Assembly (NCBI RefSeq): GCF_004151275.2
Contig: NZ_CP130821.1
Coordinates: forward strand, 1,798,001-1,862,000
Length of the DNA stretch: 64,000 nt
Direction: 5' to 3'
Source: Flavobacterium dauae
GTDB taxonomy: Bacteria > Bacteroidota > Bacteroidia > Flavobacteriales > Flavobacteriaceae
In this document: positions 27,729 through 36,097 of the stretch, in pieces
Numbering within the stretch: the first letter of the stretch is position 1
Layout: each line of letters starts with the position of its first letter
Made by a program: the position numbers and the translations under genes
Notes under the pieces: generated by a model
Told to the model about the DNA's origin: nothing
Database searches by the model: none
Seen by the model: only the letters and a program-made list of their open reading frames with translations

Positions 27729-30700
27729 TTATTTTACCGATGAATTACGTTTGGCTTCTTCTGATTTTATTTTAGTTAATTCAGTTTGTGCTTCGGTTAC
27801 CACATCGGTAAACTCGGCAGCATTGTCAATTACGCTTTCTAAAATATAAGTTGCCTGATAGCTGTCTTTTAACTGATAAAAGTTTTTAGCCAGCAACACC
27901 AATCCTTTGGCATTGTAATATTTGTATGCTGAATAATCTTTAACCAATCGTTCAACCGTTTTATTAGATGCTTCGTATTTTTTATCTGCATTTTTAAAAT
28001 ACGCATCGTAATATAAAGCTTCGGCTTTTAATTCGGCTGTTCCAATGGTGTTTAACTGTTCGTATAATTTACGTGCGTTTGCCGTATCGTTATTTTTAAG
28101 GGCAACACGTGCACTAATCGCGGTTGCATCTGCTTTAATGCGTTTGTCAACTTTGGTATTTGCAGCTAAAATATTTGCATACTTTACAGCCGTTGTTATA
28201 TCGCCTTCGTCATAAGCCAGTTTCATTAAGTTTGATTGTGCAAACAATTTGTTAGAATCATTGCTTGAGTTTGTTTCTAACTGACCTAAAACGCGTTGTG
28301 CATTGGTTTTATCTTTTTCTGTAAGATAGATATTTGACAAACGAACCAAACTTTGTTCGGTATATTCTGATTTTCCGCGCTTTAAAACATTTTCGTAATT
28401 TGTTTTAGCTTCGGCAACCTTGTTTTTTCCGTAATAAATCTCGGCTACATTAAAATACGCTTTGGTTGCGTGCAATCCGTTTGGATAATTACTGATGTAA
28501 TCGTTCAGACTTTTTAAAGCTGCATCGCTATTGTTTTGTGCCATTTGGTTTTCTGCCGATGTATATACATCGTTTTCTAATTCGGCAGTAGAAATATCCA
28601 CAAAATCTAAATCTTTAACCCAAGTGGCAAATTCATTGGATCTGCCCGAATCTAAATAAGCAATACGTGCATTTTGAACAGCTTCGATCGCATCTTGTGA
28701 TCCTGGATAATCATTTACTACTTTTTTGAACCGCTCAATAGCTTTATCTACCTGATTGTCATTTACAAAAGCTACTCCTTGTCGTAAAATAGCTCTTGAA
28801 ATTAAATTTGACTGCGGATGATTTGTAATTAATTCATTAAATGTTTCAATTGCCTTGCTGGTTTGTTTAGTATTGGCGTAGGTGCTTCCTAATTCGTAAA
28901 TAGCATCATCAACCAAACTTGACGATTTGTAAGTATTGGTGAATTTTTGCAATTCTTCAATTTTTGTCGGTGTTTTATCTACAAAACCGTAAGCAATCGC
29001 CTTTTGAAATGCTGCATAATCTTTGTAAGCCGAATTGCTTTTTAAAATGGAATTATACATTTCCATAGCTAACCAATATTGTTTGGTTACAAAATAACCG
29101 TCGGCTAAACGAAGCGTTGCGTCGGTTTTCTTGGCGTCGTCTTTTACAACCGACAAGTAATTTTTAAAATGCGTATTGGCGTTGCTGTAATTTTTTAGTT
29201 TATAAGCTGCATATCCTAAATTATAATCTACATTTTTGTATTCGGGCGTATTTTTAGCCTGTGGCAATTGTGTAAAAGTGGTGAAGGTTTGATACGCATC
29301 ATTAAAACGATTCAGGGCATATTCGCTTTCGCCACGCCAATAGGTAGCACGTGCTACAAAATTATTATCCTGACGTTCGGCGATTGATTTGTTAAACATA
29401 CCGTTTGCCAAACTAAATTTTCCTTCGTTAAAAAATTCCACGCCACGATAAAAAGTCACCTTTTGATAAGCCGCTTTGTTTAAAGGTGTACGGTTTGATT
29501 CTAAGACTTCTAAAGCTGCCTGATAATTTTTAGTTGAAATATAAGAATCTACCAATAAATCGTTCAACTCTTGTTTATAAGGCGTTTCGGGATATTTCAC
29601 CAAAAAATCGGTAATTACTTCGGGCACACTTTTATACGGATTTCCAATATCATAACTCAATTTTGCATAATTGGCGTACGCATCTTCTTGAATCTTGGCA
29701 GAAAAATTCATTTCAGAAGCATTTTTAAACGCGTTTAAAGCTTGCGTTTTTTGTTCTAAATTCAAATAGCTTTCTCCTAAATGGTAATACGCATTTTGTG
29801 CAACAGCGTCTTTTCCACCAATAATTTTATTAAACTCTGAAACCGCTTTTGTGTAGTCTTTTTGTTGGGAATAACAATAACCTAACTGGTAAAAATCAAC
29901 ATTGCTTAGCTTGCCCTCTTTTCCTTCATAATCCAATAAATAAGGTAAGGCTTTGTCGTATTGTTTCAAGTTAAAATAACTTTCTCCGATGATCTTTGAA
30001 AGTTCTGATTTTTCCATTTCAGTCGATTTTGGCATTTGAGCCAAACCTTCTTCAATAGCTTTTTCAAAATTTCCGCTTTTAAACTGCATATCGGCTTTGT
30101 AATATCCCATACGCTCTTCGTACTTTTCAACCGATTCTACATTGGCAAAATATTCATTTGCCTGTGCATAATCATTGTTGGCATACGAAATATATCCTAA
30201 ATAATACTTTGCCTGATTGCCGTATTTTCCTTCTAAATTTACCTGTTGCAGATAGGTATTTGCTTTGGCATATTCTTTTTTGGTAAAATAACCGTAGCCA
30301 ATCTGGAAATTCATCCGGTCTTTATCAGCCGAACTTAGAATGGTTTCATTAATTTTTTCTGCATAACGCAAAGATTCATCGTATTCGCCTTGTGAAAAAT
30401 AAAAATTACTCACATCGATATATGCCTGAGCTTGTTTGCTGCTTGTGGGATAATCGTAAATAAACTGATTTATTTTTTGTTCTGCTCCCGGCTGATGTAA
30501 ACGAATAGCACAATTAGCACTGTAATAGGCACTTTCTGCCTGAATTTCGTTGTTATTATTCTTAATAGTGGCTTTGTCAAATAAAATTTGAGCCATAGCA
30601 TATTGTTGCTCGTTGTAAAGACTTACGGCATCGTAAAAATCTTTGTTCTCTTTTGTGTAATTGTAAGATTGCTGTGCCTGTACCGACAATCCGCCCAGCA

Positions 30701-30737
30701 AAAAAGATAAATATAAAAAATGATTCGCTTTTCGCAT
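27729..30737 (-). CDS. Large periplasmic TPR protein
   Basis: From the ATG at 30737 the product is 1002 aa with a clear signal peptide (MRKANHFLYLSFLLGGLSVQA, cleavage before QQSYN). The rest is a string of tetratricopeptide-type helical hairpins (for example YYLGYISYANNDYAQANEYFANV and AYYHLGESYLNLEQKTQALNAFKNA), at least fifteen units. The frame stays open to a TTG at 30761, but that TTG is the end of the promoter -7 element, so the longer form is rejected. TPR arrays mediate protein-protein contacts. Six bases separate it from the barrel gene, recalling TPR/barrel pairs used in polymer or protein export, but the cargo is unknown. Confidence 0.85.
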   Translation of the reverse strand: MRKANHFLYLSFLLGGLSVQAQQSYNYTKENKDFYDAVSLYNEQQYAMAQILFDKATIKNNNNEIQAESAYYSANCAIRLHQPGAEQKINQFIYDYPTSSKQAQAYIDVSNFYFSQGEYDESLRYAEKINETILSSADKDRMNFQIGYGYFTKKEYAKANTYLQQVNLEGKYGNQAKYYLGYISYANNDYAQANEYFANVESVEKYEERMGYYKADMQFKSGNFEKAIEEGLAQMPKSTEMEKSELSKIIGESYFNLKQYDKALPYLLDYEGKEGKLSNVDFYQLGYCYSQQKDYTKAVSEFNKIIGGKDAVAQNAYYHLGESYLNLEQKTQALNAFKNASEMNFSAKIQEDAYANYAKLSYDIGNPYKSVPEVITDFLVKYPETPYKQELNDLLVDSYISTKNYQAALEVLESNRTPLNKAAYQKVTFYRGVEFFNEGKFSLANGMFNKSIAERQDNNFVARATYWRGESEYALNRFNDAYQTFTTFTQLPQAKNTPEYKNVDYNLGYAAYKLKNYSNANTHFKNYLSVVKDDAKKTDATLRLADGYFVTKQYWLAMEMYNSILKSNSAYKDYAAFQKAIAYGFVDKTPTKIEELQKFTNTYKSSSLVDDAIYELGSTYANTKQTSKAIETFNELITNHPQSNLISRAILRQGVAFVNDNQVDKAIERFKKVVNDYPGSQDAIEAVQNARIAYLDSGRSNEFATWVKDLDFVDISTAELENDVYTSAENQMAQNNSDAALKSLNDYISNYPNGLHATKAYFNVAEIYYGKNKVAEAKTNYENVLKRGKSEYTEQSLVRLSNIYLTEKDKTNAQRVLGQLETNSSNDSNKLFAQSNLMKLAYDEGDITTAVKYANILAANTKVDKRIKADATAISARVALKNNDTANARKLYEQLNTIGTAELKAEALYYDAYFKNADKKYEASNKTVERLVKDYSAYKYYNAKGLVLLAKNFYQLKDSYQATYILESVIDNAAEFTDVVTEAQTELTKIKSEEAKRNSSVK

Positions 30738-30758
30738 TTCAACTATTTTTTTAAGTAC

Positions 30759-30766
30759 CAAATATA
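30759..30766 (-). promoter_or_regulatory. Bacteroidota -7 element (TATATTTG) for the TPR/barrel operon
   Basis: Exact TAnnTTTG on the minus strand 21 bases before the ATG at 30737. Its terminal TTG is the alternative in-frame start of the longer reading frame, which argues that the longer frame is not used. Confidence 0.65.
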
Positions 30767-30875
30767 TTAAAATATCTATAGTTATGTAACGCTTTTTGTG
30801 ATATTTAATTGTTTCAATTACTCATTTTTATTGATTTTTTGTTAGATTTCTTTTGAGTGTGGATATTGAAACCAA

Positions 30876-30908
30876 TATATTACGAAAGTATTTAAAGAGC
30901 TATTTTTG
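30876..30908 (+). promoter_or_regulatory. Promoter of the DUF2007 gene (TTG-N22-TATTTTTG)
   Basis: TTG at 30876-30878 and TATTTTTG at 30901-30908 with 22-base spacing, slightly long. The start codon follows 37 bases later. Confidence 0.5.
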
Positions 30909-30945
30909 AATTTAAAAAATAATCCTTACATTTAAATAAAAAATT

Positions 30946-31209
30946 ATGGAACAAAAGCATATTGAAATTTTTGCCGGAAGTGCAATTATGGCTATGGCAG
31001 TGAAAAACACGTTAGAAGAAAACAACATTGCCTATATTGAACGAAATGATATTGAATCGGCTATAACTGCCGGTTTTGGCTCTGCTGATAAAGCCGTACA
31101 TATTTTTGTGTTAGAAGAAGACGAAGAAAAAGCACGTTATGCCTTGGTTGAAAAAAACTTTGACGATATTGACGAAGTGCAAGATTTAATTGATGAAGAT
31201 GAAGAGTAA
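30946..31209 (+). CDS. DUF2007-type small protein
   Basis: An 87-residue acidic protein matching the DUF2007 pattern: an N-terminal beta strand, IFAGSAIMAMAVKNTLEENNIAYI (segment around 8-32) and a V-x-V strand, with a Glu/Asp-rich tail. DUF2007 members are sometimes described as putative signal-transducing proteins with a ferredoxin-like fold, but no function is established. It is a single gene with its own promoter and a shared bidirectional terminator. Confidence 0.8.
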   Translation: MEQKHIEIFAGSAIMAMAVKNTLEENNIAYIERNDIESAITAGFGSADKAVHIFVLEEDEEKARYALVEKNFDDIDEVQDLIDEDEE

Positions 31210-31219
31210 TTAAATGTAA

Positions 31220-31257
31220 TTAACAAAAAATCCGACAACTGTCGGATTTTTTGTTAA
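31220..31257. terminator. Bidirectional terminator between DUF2007 gene and endonuclease gene
   Basis: Perfect stem TTAACAAAAAATCCGACA / TGTCGGATTTTTTGTTAA with a two- to four-base loop, flanked by A/T tracts on both strands; sits between convergent genes. Confidence 0.92.
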
Positions 31258-31267
31258 TTAAACTCTT

Positions 31268-32320
31268 TTATTTTACAATTAATTTCTTTGTACTTATATT
31301 TTTACCTGATTTTAAATTAAGGATATAAGTGCCACTTTTTAATTCCTTTATTTGATAAACATCTTTGGTAAATTGTGGTTTTGCTATCTTCTCAATCAAT
31401 TTTCCGTCTAAACTGTAAACAGTAATTAAATCGATTTTTTCGTTGGTTGAAATAAAAACAGTATTATTTGTAGCCGGGTTAGGATATACGTTAAAAACAA
31501 AACCATTAAATTTTTCATTGCCTAATAATCCCCATTTATCTTCGGCAGGTGCCCCACCCCAAATTTTAGTGGCTAAATAAGGATTGTCAATAAACGGATT
31601 TCTATTTCCTTGTGCATAGGTGCCGTTTCCACCTAAATAATCGTTTCGTTGAGTTTCAACTTGGGATACCGGATCTTCCATATTCCACTGTAAAAATAAA
31701 TCAATCATTGCATCAGGAGTATTAGTGGTAGATCCCACGCCAACGTTTGAAGGCAAGCATTGTGAACCATAACGTACGTACATATACATCATCATTCGGG
31801 CTACATCGCCTTTCCATTCATCGCCCGGATACCAGTTAGATCCTACATTACCTGAATTTCCGCTACCGGCAGCAAATTTTTTATTACCACGGTTGCCATT
31901 CCATTGAACGTCCGAAGCACGAAGATGGTGTGCATCAGCTCCCGGACCGGCTTCTTTTAAATTTGGAGTTCCCAATGATTTGGCATAGGTGTGCTCACGA
32001 TTCCATTGACCACTATTTCCTCCGTTATCATTTTTGTTACGACTAAAAGCTTGTTGACCGGTTGTGGTACCTACCCAGCCATAAACTAATAATACTTTAG
32101 AAGTATCATTAGGATCTAAATCTGTGATTTTTAAGGCATCCCAAATTTGGCTATAGGTCAATGTATTGGTATGTGTATTGGTAATTAAGGTGGTTAATTG
32201 ATTTTTTAAAGGAACACCGCTTAAAGAAAAATCTATTCCGTTATAATAAGCCGGAATATTTTGTCCGAAAATACTTATGCTTAAAAGTAAAGCTAAAACT
32301 GCGAATATATTTTTTTTCAT
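31268..32320 (-). CDS. Secreted endonuclease I with Type IX secretion sorting domain
   Basis: Signal peptide at 1-19 (ends IFG-QN). The nuclease domain (about 20-260) has the endonuclease I (bacterial DNase I-like, EndA/Dns) signature: NREHTYAKSLG with a His-Met-type active site, HHLRASDVQWNGNRGNKKF, and a WYPGDEWKGDVARMMMYMYVRYG segment. The C-terminal 75 residues (VYPNPATNNTVF... to KKLIVK) are a typical type A T9SS sorting domain, predicting transport across the outer membrane and surface attachment or release. A role in degrading extracellular DNA for nutrients or biofilm turnover is inferred. It lies seven bases after the methyltransferase gene in the same operon. Confidence 0.93.
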   Translation of the reverse strand: MKKNIFAVLALLLSISIFGQNIPAYYNGIDFSLSGVPLKNQLTTLITNTHTNTLTYSQIWDALKITDLDPNDTSKVLLVYGWVGTTTGQQAFSRNKNDNGGNSGQWNREHTYAKSLGTPNLKEAGPGADAHHLRASDVQWNGNRGNKKFAAGSGNSGNVGSNWYPGDEWKGDVARMMMYMYVRYGSQCLPSNVGVGSTTNTPDAMIDLFLQWNMEDPVSQVETQRNDYLGGNGTYAQGNRNPFIDNPYLATKIWGGAPAEDKWGLLGNEKFNGFVFNVYPNPATNNTVFISTNEKIDLITVYSLDGKLIEKIAKPQFTKDVYQIKELKSGTYILNLKSGKNISTKKLIVK

Positions 32321-32327
32321 AACTGAA

Positions 32328-33542
32328 TTATTTTACACGTTCCATTAAACACATATAAAAACCGTCAAAACCAGATTGATGTGCCAATACCTTTTCGTCT
32401 TTTACAAATTTAAAGTTTTGTCCGAAATCGGTTTTTAAGAAATGGTTAATTTGTTTTTCGTTTTCTGAAGGTAAGATAGAGCAGGTTGCATAAACCAATT
32501 TTCCGCCCACTTTTACCATTTTTGAATAATTTTCTAAAACTTCACGTTGTGTTTTTTTGATTTCATCAATAAATTCCGGTTGCAATTTCCATTTGCTGTC
32601 CGGATTTCTCTTTAAAACACCCAAGCCCGAACACGGTGCATCAATCAATACGCGGTCGGCTTTATCGTGTAATTTTTTAATGACTTTTGTTGAATCTATA
32701 ATTCGGTACTCTACATTAAAAACTTCATTGCGTTTTGCACGAATTTTTAGTTGTTTTTGTTTGCTTTCATACAAATCCATTGCAATGATTTGTCCTTTGT
32801 TCTCCATTTTAGCGGCAATGTGCAATGTTTTTCCGCCGGCTCCTGCACACGTATCTATTACACGCATTCCCGGTTTTACATCTAACAACGGAACCACTTT
32901 TTGCGAAGAAGCATCTTGTACTTCAAACAACCCTTCTTTAAATAAAGGAGTCATAAAAACATTGGCCCGTTCTTTTAAAATCAAAGCATCGGGATATTTG
33001 TCGTCAAAATGCGTTTCAATATCCAAATCCATTAATTGGGCACGTAGTTTTTGTTTGGTTGTTTTCAGTGTATTCACACGTAAAACCACCTGTGCCTGTT
33101 GGTTTTGAGCGGTTAATTCTTTTGTCCAGACTTCCTCGCCTAATTCCTGAACACCTAATTCATCCATCCAATCGGGAATAGATTCGCGGTATTTTCTGAT
33201 TTTAGACAATTCGTCAAAACGCCCTTTAATTCTGCGAACCGGGGTGTTTTCAAAATATTTCCAATCGGGCAAAGTAATCCCTCTCAACACTGCCCAAACA
33301 GCAAAAATCCTCCAAATAGCATCGCGTGTAAAAGGCTCTTTTACTTCGGCAATTTCGGTATATAATCGTTTCCAACGAACAATTTCATATATGGTTTCGG
33401 CAACGAACTTACGGTCTTTTGCTCCCCAACGAGTATCTCTTTTTAATGCTTTTGCTACTTCTTTATCGGCATATTCGCCTTCGTTAAAAATATTAAGAAG
33501 AGAATCGATAACGGCAAAAACCAAATTTCTGTGTAAACGCAT
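32328..33542 (-). CDS. RsmB/NOP2-family rRNA cytosine-C5 methyltransferase
   Basis: SAM-dependent m5C RNA methyltransferase. The N-terminal part (about 1-140) resembles the NusB-like RNA-binding domain; the Rossmann domain has DTCAGAGGKTLHIAA (SAM site), DAPCSGLGVLKRNPDSKW (motif IV with the release Cys) and YATCSILPSENEKQ (motif VI with the catalytic Cys). The length of 404 aa fits RsmB-like proteins. The precise rRNA position cannot be read from sequence, so no symbol is given. It has a TAnnTTTG element upstream and is probably cotranscribed with the endonuclease gene. Confidence 0.92.
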   Translation of the reverse strand: MRLHRNLVFAVIDSLLNIFNEGEYADKEVAKALKRDTRWGAKDRKFVAETIYEIVRWKRLYTEIAEVKEPFTRDAIWRIFAVWAVLRGITLPDWKYFENTPVRRIKGRFDELSKIRKYRESIPDWMDELGVQELGEEVWTKELTAQNQQAQVVLRVNTLKTTKQKLRAQLMDLDIETHFDDKYPDALILKERANVFMTPLFKEGLFEVQDASSQKVVPLLDVKPGMRVIDTCAGAGGKTLHIAAKMENKGQIIAMDLYESKQKQLKIRAKRNEVFNVEYRIIDSTKVIKKLHDKADRVLIDAPCSGLGVLKRNPDSKWKLQPEFIDEIKKTQREVLENYSKMVKVGGKLVYATCSILPSENEKQINHFLKTDFGQNFKFVKDEKVLAHQSGFDGFYMCLMERVK

Positions 33543-33561
33543 TTTAATTAAAATAAGCCTA

Positions 33562-33569
33562 CAAAGTTA
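33562..33569 (-). promoter_or_regulatory. Bacteroidota -7 element (TAACTTTG) for the rRNA methyltransferase gene
   Basis: Exact TAnnTTTG on the minus strand, 19 bases before the ATG at 33542. It lies back to back with the promoter of the HAD gene. Confidence 0.6.
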
Positions 33570-33616
33570 CAATTTATATGTGGGCTTTGAAACACTTTTT
33601 TTACCGCAGGTTTGCG

Positions 33617-33624
33617 TATCTTTG
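33617..33624 (+). promoter_or_regulatory. Bacteroidota -7 element (TATCTTTG) for the HAD phosphatase gene
   Basis: Exact TAnnTTTG match 18 bases before the ATG at 33643; it supports that ATG and not the much longer upstream reading frame. Confidence 0.65.
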
Positions 33625-33642
33625 CACAAACGTTTAGTTACT

Positions 33643-34299
33643 ATGGTTAAGACCGTTATTTTTGATATGGACGGAGTTATTGTGGATACAGAACCCGTAC
33701 ATAAATACGCTTATTTTAAGCATTTTGACGAATTGGGAATTACCGTTCCTGATGAGTTATATGCTACTTTTACAGGGAACTCTACCCGGAATGTTTTTCA
33801 AAAGCTGAAAGATCAGTTTGGATTGAATGAAGAAGTGGAAGATTTGATACAAAGAAAACGTTCGTTGTTTAACGATGCTTTTGACACAAAACCCGATTTG
33901 GAATTGATTTCTGGTGTGGAACATTTAATTAAAGATTTGCACGCCAATGGTTTTGAGCTAATTTTGGCATCATCAGCTTCAAAAAGTACTATTAGCCGGG
34001 TTTTTAACCGATTTCTTCTTAATGATTATTTCTCACATAAAGTAAGTGGCGAAGATTTTCCGAAATCGAAACCCGATCCGACTATTTTTTTACACGCTGC
34101 ATCGTTGTCTAAAAACACGAAAGAGGAATGTATCATTATTGAAGACAGTACCAACGGTGTTAAAGCTGCCTGTGCTGCCGGAATTTATTGTTTGGGATAT
34201 AACAGCGAAAACTCTAAACTTCAAAACTTAGAAGGCGCCAGCGTTTTGGTTGATGATTTTTATAAAATTAATGCCGACTTTATAAAAAAGTTGAAATAG
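33643..34299 (+). CDS. HAD-family hydrolase, beta-phosphoglucomutase/phosphatase-like
   Basis: A 218-residue haloacid-dehalogenase phosphatase. Motif I DMDGVIVDTEP (nucleophile D in the first Asp, acid/base in the third position), motif II SSASKS, motif III Lys in FPKSKPDP, and motif IV EDSTNGVKAA are all present; the alpha-helical cap between motifs I and II makes it subfamily I. The family holds beta-phosphoglucomutases, sugar phosphatases and phosphoglycolate phosphatases; substrate not decidable. The frame stays open upstream for 133 codons to 33244, but that part is antisense to the methyltransferase gene and precedes the promoter, so the ATG at 33643 is chosen. Confidence 0.9.
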   Translation: MVKTVIFDMDGVIVDTEPVHKYAYFKHFDELGITVPDELYATFTGNSTRNVFQKLKDQFGLNEEVEDLIQRKRSLFNDAFDTKPDLELISGVEHLIKDLHANGFELILASSASKSTISRVFNRFLLNDYFSHKVSGEDFPKSKPDPTIFLHAASLSKNTKEECIIIEDSTNGVKAACAAGIYCLGYNSENSKLQNLEGASVLVDDFYKINADFIKKLK

Positions 34300-34322
34300 C
34301 TTTCATAATCTCCAGAAAACAA

Positions 34323-34354
34323 AAAACAGTTGTAATAAGCATTACAACTGTTTT
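34323..34354. terminator. Bidirectional terminator after the HAD gene
   Basis: Perfect 14-base stem AAAACAGTTGTAAT / ATTACAACTGTTTT with the loop AAGC; A/T-rich flanks on both sides. It separates the HAD gene from the convergent lipoprotein gene. Confidence 0.88.
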
Positions 34355-34493
34355 GTATAATAACAAAACGTACCAAAGTACTTGGAAGATATGTTTTTAA
34401 TGAGTAATCTTGTTTAGCAGTTATTAAAAACTAATATATAAAGCCTCTTAAATTGTTCTATAAACACGTAATTTATATTAATAAATCAAATGT

Positions 34494-34907
34494 TTAATCC
34501 CAGGTTCCTTGAATTGAAACACTTAACTCTTCACTTTCAACTTCCATATCAATAGGAAATACAATTTTATAATTATCCATATTTATGGTACATCTGCCTA
34601 AATATCCAGAAGTTTCTCCCCATAACTCTAAATGATAATTTTTACCATATAGATTCATACGAGCCATTGGGTACATTTTTAAGGTTATAGGCATAGGTAA
34701 TGTACTAGAAAACTCTTCTGTTTTAGCTAATTCTTCAGATAAATCATCTGCAAAAGCTTTAATGTATAGTTTTTGTTCAGGCAAATGTTCTTTTTGTGAA
34801 TACTCTATCAATTTCACTGTGTTTAAATGAAAGGTATTGTCGTCATTACTACAAGAAAAAAGAACAGTTACTGTTGCTAACAAAAGGAATATGTATTTTA
34901 AATTCAT
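34494..34907 (-). CDS. Small lipoprotein of unknown function
   Basis: A 137-residue protein with a lipoprotein signal: MNLKYIFLLLATVTVLFSC, Cys at 19, followed by SNDDN, whose acidic residues just after the Cys resemble the lipoprotein export signal of Bacteroidota that sends proteins to the cell surface. The mature part looks like one small beta domain (NYHLELWGETSGYLGRCTINMD). I do not recognise the family. It diverges from an AraC-type regulator gene across 260 bases and may be linked to it. Confidence 0.7.
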   Translation of the reverse strand: MNLKYIFLLLATVTVLFSCSNDDNTFHLNTVKLIEYSQKEHLPEQKLYIKAFADDLSEELAKTEEFSSTLPMPITLKMYPMARMNLYGKNYHLELWGETSGYLGRCTINMDNYKIVFPIDMEVESEELSVSIQGTWD

Positions 34908-35061
34908 AATTAATTGATATTAAAAAAATTTTAGAATGTTATAGGAAATTTTGTATGGCTTGATTTATTAAATTTAATCTAACTACATTTATATAAATAG
35001 CCTATTAAAATATCTTGTAAAAAACGGAATTTTATTAAGGTTTTTAAAAATTATTGTGCCG

Positions 35062-35069
35062 CAAAAGTA
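35062..35069 (-). promoter_or_regulatory. Possible promoter element (TACTTTTG) for the small lipoprotein gene
   Basis: Exact TAnnTTTG on the minus strand, 154 bases before the start codon at 34907, which would mean a long 5' leader. No other match lies between. Nothing else was recognised in this AT-rich stretch. Confidence 0.4.
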
Positions 35070-35133
35070 CAAGTTCATTTATGTAAAAAATTATCTATAA
35101 TAGTCATCCTTTTCATAATTTCAGCCATTTTAT

Positions 35134-35141
35134 TACTTTTG
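35134..35141 (+). promoter_or_regulatory. Bacteroidota -7 element (TACTTTTG) for the AraC-family gene
   Basis: Exact TAnnTTTG match 26 bases before the TTG start at 35168 and 83 bases before the alternative ATG at 35225. Confidence 0.5.
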
Positions 35142-35167
35142 CAAATAATTGATAAGAGATTTATATT

Positions 35168-35962
35168 TTGGGATTAATAGATTCGTTACCAAATATTGAC
35201 AAAAAAAGCAAAAGTGTTTTTGTAATGCATGAAAAGTTAGAAAAATACATTCCCTTTCACAAACACTCCAAAGGTCAGCTTAGTTATATTGAAGGGGGTA
35301 TTGCGTACATTACCATAGAAAATAAGACTTATGTTGTTCCTGCAAGACATTATTTTTGGATCCCACAAGGTATGGAACATACTCTTAGAGTTGGTCATCA
35401 TGCTACTATATTAAGATCGCTTTACTTTTATGCCAGCGATGATGACTCAGATCCTTTTTATAGCAAATTAGGTATTTATCCTGCTTCAGAATTATTAATT
35501 CAGATGATAAATTATACCGAACTTTGGGATGGTAAACATATAACTACAAAAGATTGTAACTTTGATTTTTTTATAGTTTTAAAAAAACTTTTACCACAAA
35601 TTAGCACAAAAGCACTTCCAATAATTCTTCCGATTACGGACAATGTACAAATGCAAAAAATAATTTCATTTTTAGAAATTAATATGAATAAAAAGCTAAC
35701 TCTTGTTATGGTAGGTTTTCGTTTTGGAATGAGCGAGCGTTCTATGTCGCGTTTTTTCCAAAATACTCTTCATGTTTCTTTTTTGCAGTTTCTTAAAACA
35801 ATTAGAATGGTTAAAGCGATAGAATTACTTTTAAAAACACAAAAAACAATTAATGAAATTGCGTACGAAGTAGGCTATGGTACAATTAGTTCTTTTAGTG
35901 ATGCCTTTTATGAATTCACACAATCTAGACCTTCAGATCTTAGAAAAAAAACTGTTATATAA
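35168..35962 (+). CDS. AraC-family transcriptional regulator with cupin sensor domain
   Basis: DNA-binding regulator of 264 aa. The N-terminal cupin-like domain (about 20-130) shows FHKHSKGQLSYIEGGIAYITIENKTYVVPARHYFWIPQGMEH-type features with the metal/ligand-pocket His residues; the C-terminal part (about 165-262) holds two helix-turn-helix units, with the second ending AYEVGYGTISSFSDAFYEFTQSRPSDLRK, the AraC signature. The start is a TTG at 35168; an ATG at 35225 (MHEKLEKYIPFH) is an equally good choice, as it begins right at the cupin fold. The ligand is unknown. It diverges from the small lipoprotein gene. Confidence 0.88.
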   Translation: MGLIDSLPNIDKKSKSVFVMHEKLEKYIPFHKHSKGQLSYIEGGIAYITIENKTYVVPARHYFWIPQGMEHTLRVGHHATILRSLYFYASDDDSDPFYSKLGIYPASELLIQMINYTELWDGKHITTKDCNFDFFIVLKKLLPQISTKALPIILPITDNVQMQKIISFLEINMNKKLTLVMVGFRFGMSERSMSRFFQNTLHVSFLQFLKTIRMVKAIELLLKTQKTINEIAYEVGYGTISSFSDAFYEFTQSRPSDLRKKTVI

Positions 35963-36042
35963 CTTGTTTACATAATTACACCCAATTTATTACGGGCTAC
36001 AAACAAAATAATCGAAGACCTAATATTAAAAAAAGTAAAAAA

Positions 36043-36082
36043 CTCCCACTATACAAAAACTATTGTTCTAAAATAGTGGGAG
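36043..36082 (-). terminator. Terminator of acs
   Basis: CTCCCACTAT and ATAGTGGGAG form a ten-base perfect stem with a 20-base loop; on the minus strand it is followed by a long T-rich run. It lies shortly after the acs stop. Confidence 0.75.
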
Positions 36083-36097
36083 GAGAGGTATAAAAAA

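Noticed and set aside
33244..33642. N-terminal extension of the HAD phosphatase
   Set aside because: Antisense to the rRNA methyltransferase gene and upstream of a clear -7 element; the family starts at MVKTVIFDMDG at 33643.
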